In this document: in pieces, positions 6,206 through 7,063 of the stretch | Layout of the letters: each line of letters starts with the position of its first letter | How positions within the stretch are numbered: position 1 is the stretch's first letter | Origin: Pseudomonadota bacterium | Lineage (GTDB): Bacteria > Pseudomonadota > Gammaproteobacteria > Burkholderiales > Casimicrobiaceae | Length of the DNA stretch: 7,063 bases | Reading direction: 5' to 3' | Assembly: GCA_029571495.1 (NCBI GenBank) | Contig: JAKPSO010000351.1 | Coordinates: 1 to 7,063, forward strand | Made by a program: the position numbers and the translations under genes | The notes under the pieces: model-generated | What the model saw: the letters and a program-made list of their open reading frames with translations, nothing else | Databases searched by the model: none | What the model was told of the DNA's origin: nothing

Positions 6206-6625
6206 TTGGAAGAACTCAGTCCCGTGTTCGACAAGGTGGCGCGCTACTTTTCGCTGCTGTCGGACTCGTCACGCCTCAAGGTCATTCACGCGATTTGCCA
6301 CACTGAAACGAGTGTGAATGACGTCGTGACCGCCACCGGTTTGTCTCAAAGCACTGTCTCGCGGCACCTCGCGAACTTGCACCTCGCGGGCGTGGCTTCG
6401 CGTCGCAAAGCAGGAGCCCAAGCGCTCTACACGATTAGCGACCGCACACTCACTGAAATCTGCCGTACGGCGTGCGTGAGCCTTGTCTCGCGCGAAATGG
6501 AAGCTGCCGATCTCGAGGCGTTGAAACGCGGTGCCAACGAATTTATGACCCCTGAGCACGCCGACGCTGCTGCGCCGACGTATTCGGCGTTTGCCGCAAA
6601 CCTTCAAACCGCGGACCCACGATGA
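6206..6625 (+). CDS. ArsR/SmtB-family winged-helix repressor, probable sox operon regulator
   Basis: Small dimeric DNA-binding repressor of 139 residues with a TTG start. Residues 8-32 give the typical first helices (FSLLSDSSRLKVIHAI). The recognition helix-turn-helix is at about 36-60 (SVNDVVTATGLSQSTVSRHL), and the beta-wing is at about 61-78 (GVASRRKAGAQALYTIS). A long C-terminal helix region follows. The metal-binding CxC of ArsR/SmtB is absent from the recognition helix. Cysteines are Cys31 at the end of helix 2 and Cys86 and Cys90 in the C-terminal helix, a placement like the thiol-sensing pairs of BigR/SqrR persulfide regulators. The gene overlaps soxC by 4 nt (ATGA), so the two are translationally coupled. 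ArsR-type SoxR repressors in sox clusters are known, for example in Pseudaminobacter, which fits. It is not the MerR-type SoxR of E. coli. Confidence 0.92.
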   Translation: MEELSPVFDKVARYFSLLSDSSRLKVIHAICHTETSVNDVVTATGLSQSTVSRHLANLHLAGVASRRKAGAQALYTISDRTLTEICRTACVSLVSREMEAADLEALKRGANEFMTPEHADAAAPTYSAFAANLQTADPR

Positions 6626-7063
6626 GCGACAAACTTTCCACACGTCTCGGCCGCCTGCAAAAAGCGCCCGAGTTCTTCCTCACTCGCGACGCAATGGACT
6701 TGTCGCGCGACGACCGTCGGAGCTTTCTGCGCAAGGCGTTTCTTGCTGCGGGCGGAGCCGCGGGCGCGCTCGCGATGCCAAAGGCGTTCGCAAGCGACGT
6801 CGGTGAGGGCGATCCAGCGATCCTCAATTTGCCCGCGCACAGCAAAGGCCTCGGCCAACCGGTCGCGGCGCGACCGTACGGCCTACCGTCGAAATACGAA
6901 GAAAACCTGCAACGCCGCGAGTCGCCGGGCCTGACGCGCGTGGGCGCCGCGAGTGTGAGTTTCGCACCGCTGCAAGGCTTTTTCGGCATCATCACGCCGA
7001 GTGGCCTGCACTTCGAGCGGCACCACCAAGGTTGGTGGGACATCGATCCGGCGCAGCATCGCC
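6622..7063 (+). CDS. soxC: Sulfane/sulfite dehydrogenase molybdopterin subunit SoxC, 3' part beyond window
   Basis: N-terminal 147 residues of the molybdenum-cofactor subunit of the periplasmic Sox thiosulfate-oxidising system. SoxC works with the cytochrome SoxD to oxidise sulfane sulfur bound to SoxY. A twin-arginine signal DRRSFLRK (R32, R33) precedes a hydrophobic stretch (39-51) and an AFA cleavage site (55-57), as expected for export of a folded cofactor enzyme. The family signature GIITPSGLHFERHH (122-135) follows and leads into DIDPAQHR. The cofactor-ligating cysteine should lie further on, outside the window. The ATG is inside the repressor's stop (ATGA) and no ribosome binding site precedes it, so translation is probably coupled. 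Family enzymes have about 420-450 residues. A plain periplasmic sulfite dehydrogenase is the alternative. Confidence 0.9.
   Translation, partial: MSDKLSTRLGRLQKAPEFFLTRDAMDLSRDDRRSFLRKAFLAAGGAAGALAMPKAFASDVGEGDPAILNLPAHSKGLGQPVAARPYGLPSKYEENLQRRESPGLTRVGAASVSFAPLQGFFGIITPSGLHFERHHQGWWDIDPAQHR

Noticed and set aside
6206..6625. Metal-sensing ArsR/SmtB repressor for arsenic or zinc
   Set aside because: No CxC or ELCVC-type site in the recognition helix and no metal-resistance gene nearby; the soxC coupling points to sulfur metabolism.
6543..7043. A 166-codon minus-strand frame opposite soxC
   Set aside because: The plus strand carries the Tat signal and SoxC signature residues. The minus frame is a shadow.

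Overview
The window most likely comes from a GC-rich gammaproteobacterium, probably Xanthomonadales or a relative. This is an inference from GC-rich codon use and from two intergenic repeat pairs of the GTAG-type REP kind, well known from Stenotrophomonas, other xanthomonads and Pseudomonas. The species cannot be read from the sequence. Five protein genes are supported; no tRNA, rRNA, CRISPR array or transposase gene was seen.

Layout. Positions 1-2550 (minus strand) hold leuS, leucyl-tRNA synthetase, lacking only its last C-terminal residues, which fall beyond the left edge. A gap of about 260 bases with several small inverted repeats separates it from a divergent dsbD-family gene (2814-5129, plus), which encodes a membrane transporter of reducing power. 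A perfect 22-bp inverted REP pair (5141-5207) lies between dsbD and a gene for a small exported peroxiredoxin-like redoxin (5240-5839). A textbook intrinsic terminator (5864-5890) closes that block.

A non-coding stretch (5840-6205) then carries a second REP pair (5989-6067) and a promoter whose spacer is filled by the inverted repeat TATGCGC-N4-GCGCATA (6159-6176). This precedes an ArsR-family repressor gene (TTG start, strong ribosome binding site, 6206-6625). The repressor overlaps by 4 nt (ATGA) the start of a Tat-exported molybdopterin enzyme gene, soxC (6622 to the right edge).

How the genes may work together. The ArsR-soxC pair looks like the left end of a sox (thiosulfate/sulfane-sulfur oxidation) operon, with its own repressor first and an autoregulatory operator. 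DsbD and the redoxin are periplasmic thiol-redox proteins. Sox systems need reductant delivered to the periplasm (SoxV/SoxW in Paracoccus), so the neighbourhood is suggestive, but the terminator shows the two blocks are separate transcription units. I see no clearly new system. The best leads are the operator/promoter of the sox-type repressor and its cysteines, an Arg-rich insertion in DsbD, the KMGKS signature in LeuRS, and the REP pairs.
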